NCBI GenBank assembly: GCA_028023455.1
Contig: JAQFVV010000285.1
Location: 626,001-690,000, forward strand
Origin: Epiperipatus broadwayi
Taxonomy: Eukaryota; Onychophora; Udeonychophora; Euonychophora; Peripatidae
Length of the DNA stretch: 64,000 nt
Direction of reading: 5' to 3'
Part shown: piece after piece, positions 60,353 to 64,000 of the stretch
Layout: the number at the start of each line of letters is the position of its first letter
How positions within the stretch are numbered: position 1 is the first letter of the stretch
Program-made: the position numbers and the translations under genes
Notes under the pieces: generated by a model
Told to the model about the DNA's origin: nothing
The model's database searches: none
The model's input: only the letters and a program-made list of their open reading frames with translations

Positions 60353-63300
60353 CTTGACAACTTTTAATTATTTGCTTAACTATTTTCAACAGAAAACATT
60401 CTAATAATGCATATATATATATATATATAACATTTCGAGATATAAATGTCTAATAAATAGATAGTTAATCTTACTTTTCGAAACAAAATAAATTTGATTT
60501 TACATTTTACTCAGAATTAAAGGATCGATATTTTATTATACTTACATAAAATAGAAAAAGATTAATTTGATTTTTAAAATTTATTTAAATAATAAATAAA
60601 AGGATCATTGCTTGTTTTTAATACTTATTAACTAACAGGATCACTCATATTAGCAAATTAAGAAGTTTATTATAAAATTTAAATTTGTAGATACAAATAT
60701 ATAAAATTGTTTAACAATATAATTCTGTGATCTAATATTTATTTACGTTTATATAATGTGTTTTTAAATTTTGCACAGCTAATTGCAGGAAAGTCGTAAT
60801 ATACGATTATAATAACTACATTATCATTATTCATATAGAATTAAAAATTCATATTTAGTATTTATTATTAAATCCTCGCCATATATATAGGGTCCTTATT
60901 TGATTTCTTTGAAATTAGTTCATTAATCATCTAAATTTTCATTTTATATGTAGATAAATATTGGTTTTAAAAAAAATGTTTGCGTATTTTATACCTATGC
61001 ATGCACATATTACAAATTGGATACAAATAATTACATTGAAATACAAATAAATACAATAAATAGATTAAATCAAAGATGATAATACTGGAAAAAATATTTA
61101 GAAGGGTTTATAGATATAAAACATAAGGGTTATATGTGCATGTATTGTATCTATATTTTAATATATATATTTATTTAATAAAAAAAGATGGATTTCGATC
61201 CTAAATATTGTTTGCCATGATTATTATATTCAAATATAAATATTTTCGCAATTTATTTAATATACCTGCATATTTAATTAAAGAATACTGAAGTTTAGAA
61301 CATTTAGCATATTTATCCAAATTATATACTTAAAAAATATTAACCTATAGCTAATTTACCGGGCATGATTGATATCTATGAAATACAATACATTAATACA
61401 AATTATACTTACAGAAAAGGAAATCTTGGTCTTTTTAAGGTTATGTCATTTATAAAATAATAGCATATACATGATGCTTTTCTAAGTATATATTATAAAG
61501 AAATAAAAATATTGATAGATGCATATATACTTTAAATATATATATATATTGAACCTGGTAAAATTATTTCCCCAATAAAACTATATGTAAATGGAATACT
61601 GCAAATATATACTATATATAGTGTTTGCCTTCAAAAAAGTCCTGTGAGATTATTAAGTATGATAATTAATATTTTTTATTTTAAAACGTTCTTAAAAAGT
61701 TTTGTGATTATTTTTTACACTTTATTATTTGTTTTGTACCCCCCCCTCCCATATAGATGTCTGTAGCAAAATAAGTTTTATATTTAAAGATTAGTAAATA
61801 ATAATTAACAAAAGTTATTAGCTAAAATTGTCACAAAATCTTAGATAATTTTATTTATATTCTCATATTGCAGCATACTCTTTAGTGTACGTGACGTTGA
61901 TGACATAATTTAAAAATTGAAATTCTAAAATAAATTGAGGTAATTAAAAGAATAACAAACAATGGTGGAACCAAGGACAGTTGCCTGAATTATGGCTTGG
62001 ACATAGTTCTCTATTGCTTAATAGAACACATGAATGCATATACTGCTTTAAGAATAGATTTTGTTTTTAACAACAACAAAAACAACTCCTTGACAGAATA
62101 GAAAACATTATTTAAATTAATTTGATATTATAAATGCTTACTCTATTAATTTTGCTAATATCATAATAATAGTTATGTACCGAGATTTAATTAATGTGCC
62201 ACATCTTTATTCCATATTAGTTAGAAGAAGATAATAAGATAACACAAACTGTATAGCAGTTTGTCCACAACCAATATCTCTTAAATCTTCTAAAGGAACC
62301 TTTTAATAACGGCTAATATTGTTTTATTACCGACAATTGCTTTAATTTTCTAAATCTTAGTAGGTGACCCAGAGAAGAATATTAAATTAATATCAATTTC
62401 TTATCTAAAAAAAATATTAGCAATCTCATATTATAATTAAGCGCTAATTGGATAAAGTGCTTCTCTAGGGCAAATTAATTAATATCTTATAGAGTATATA
62501 TTTATAGTTATCAATAGTCTATTGAATAAATAATTGAAAACATCAGTTAAGACTAACGTGTTTATGAATTAATAGTGACTATACATCTATAGAATTTATT
62601 AATTATTCTTAACGTGGAATTATGCAGAAAAAAAAAAAACAATACTATAACAAAGCTGATATTCTAGAATTAGTATATTGGGATTTCTTAAGAATGTATC
62701 CAGACATCTTTTAACATTTAAACTGGCCAAGTAAGTTTCTTAAATATTGTGACAAAATTGCAATTAAAGTTACCATATTATTGTCAAAATTTAATTTTTT
62801 TTATCAACACATCTACATTGCAACAATCCACCAGTCCTAAAAGATCAAATAATTATATATTTCTCTACATACATTTCTGAAAGAGTCTCTACTATCTTGT
62901 TAGGTAATCTAGAGGCATTAAGTACCTGGATTTCCCTTCTTGTATTAACAATTTAATATTTTCCCATTAAATTATTTTCTTCTCATACGAGTTAAGGTAT
63001 TCAACTTGGAAGCTTTATGCCCATGTTGAAAATTTAATATCTCCCCATTCCATTTTTTTTTCTAGGATAATTTCATCTTTTTGAAAATCTTCCAAAAGAA
63101 TGAATAATTTATTGATTGTAGAGATGTTTTGACATTTTTTAACATGTACTTTTATTTATTTAGTATTTGAAACAAATTGCAATAATCCAGAAACTTTGTT
63201 TACTTTACTTTTTATATATATTCATTAGACTTGCTTGTGTCCATTACTTTTCCATAAGAAGAAAAAAACTGAGTAATTTGCCTTATGACTTTTTGTGCTG

Positions 63301-64000
63301 GTGGATGGATGCATTATGGTGAAGGTGAGACAAGGATTTAACTGATAAAACCTCAAAACAAGGATATATATAAACTTTAAATTAAACATAGCTCAATGGA
63401 TGTGTAAATAAAGGGACTAAATCATGCTATGCCCAGGTTATGACTTAAAAGCACTCTAAATGTTGAAGAAATGGGGGTAATGGTTGTTTACCCTTCCACA
63501 AATTGTTAAAAATGAATATAAACAATTCTTTATTTCAAGGGTGGTTTGAAGTCGGATATAGAACTTAAAATGAATGTAGAGATTTGGTTGTTTAATAGCT
63601 TTAGTTCATCCAACACGTTTGATTTCCCATGCTGGTAGTTGTTTGTGATTTGATGGGATTTAAAAGATGCATTCTGCAATGCTGTGATGGTTCACCATTC
63701 AACAAATAATCAAAACTAGATAGAAATAAGCCCTACTTTGCATGAATGTGGTATAATGACAGATATAAAGCTATCAGCTTACACATAGGAGTTCAACTGT
63801 TTGATTCTTCTAGCTCATCCAAAAAAAAAGAGTTTTTTATTTTATAAAATGTAAGTATAATGAGAGAAAATGAACTATTATATGGTTGTAATAGAGTCAA
63901 GCTGTGATGAGAAATGTCCATCAATGAAAAAAGCTGCATTTGCCTAAACATTTGTGATGATGGTATATTATATGTGATAATATGTTGGACTACTTCCATC
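60353..64000. other. AT-rich intergenic stretch to the window end
   Basis: No ORF or repeat family is clear. (TA)n runs at about 60411-60430 and 61535-61549; a C-rich cccccctccc at 61741-61750. Near 63.5-64.0 kb two diverged blocks about 210-220 bp apart share words such as agttcatccaa / agctcatccaa and gatatagaactta / gatataaagctat, possibly an old tandem repeat. The 68-codon minus-strand frame at the end is unsupported. Confidence 0.4.

Overview
The window is AT-rich, non-coding-dominated DNA from a eukaryote, most likely an invertebrate metazoan. Reasons: no dense ORFs, very long microsatellites, tRNA-derived SINE-like units, and a mix of animal-type retroelements (CR1/Vingi-like and Jockey-like LINEs, an RTE-BovB-like LINE, an L1/Tx1-like LINE, a Ty3/gypsy element and a Penelope-like element). 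I cannot fix the phylum from sequence alone. No host gene is certain; two weak candidates are a signal-peptide exon on the minus strand near 35.2-35.8 kb and a possible terminal exon on the minus strand near 59.7 kb.

Layout. 0-5 kb: fold-back repeats, a 621-bp TCTA array, a SINE-like unit and trinucleotide arrays around a hairpin. 5.2-7.4 kb: a decayed minus-strand Jockey-like LINE with a PHD-finger piece. 7.9-10.7 kb: a plus-strand LINE ORF1/gag-like unit with CCHC knuckles, AATAAA and poly(A), but no reverse transcriptase. 11-16.8 kb: fold-back copies and an inverted/tandem array of a ~350-bp unit. 17-20.7 kb: SINE remnant, TAC array, AT-rich DNA. 20.7-22.6 kb: the 3' part of an L1/Tx1-like LINE whose 3' end is tandemly duplicated. 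23.4-24.3 kb: a large palindrome of the fold-back family. 25.3-30.2 kb: a nearly complete LINE, the best preserved element here, with ORF1 (PHD + coiled coil + SGNH esterase) and ORF2 (AP-endonuclease + RT), spoilt mainly by one frameshift before its C-terminal zinc knuckle. 31.5-32.9 kb: a Penelope-like fragment and a 2 x 225-bp tandem duplication. 37.3-39.7 kb: a decayed minus-strand Ty3/gypsy pol. 42.7 kb: a 149-bp MITE. 45.2-46.0 kb: a Penelope-like GIY-YIG endonuclease end between inverted repeats. 47.2-50.4 kb: a minus-strand 3' fragment of the 25-30 kb LINE family, then two head-to-head RTE-like pieces. 50.5-53 kb: more fold-backs. 53-64 kb: mostly AT-rich DNA with two SINE-like units, a fold-back cluster and a short minisatellite.

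The genes do not form a host pathway. They are retroelement machinery: endonuclease/RT proteins for target-primed insertion, ORF1 nucleic-acid-binding proteins, and short non-autonomous repeats that presumably depended on enzymes encoded elsewhere. Identities were judged by eye from motifs; no alignment or database search was run.
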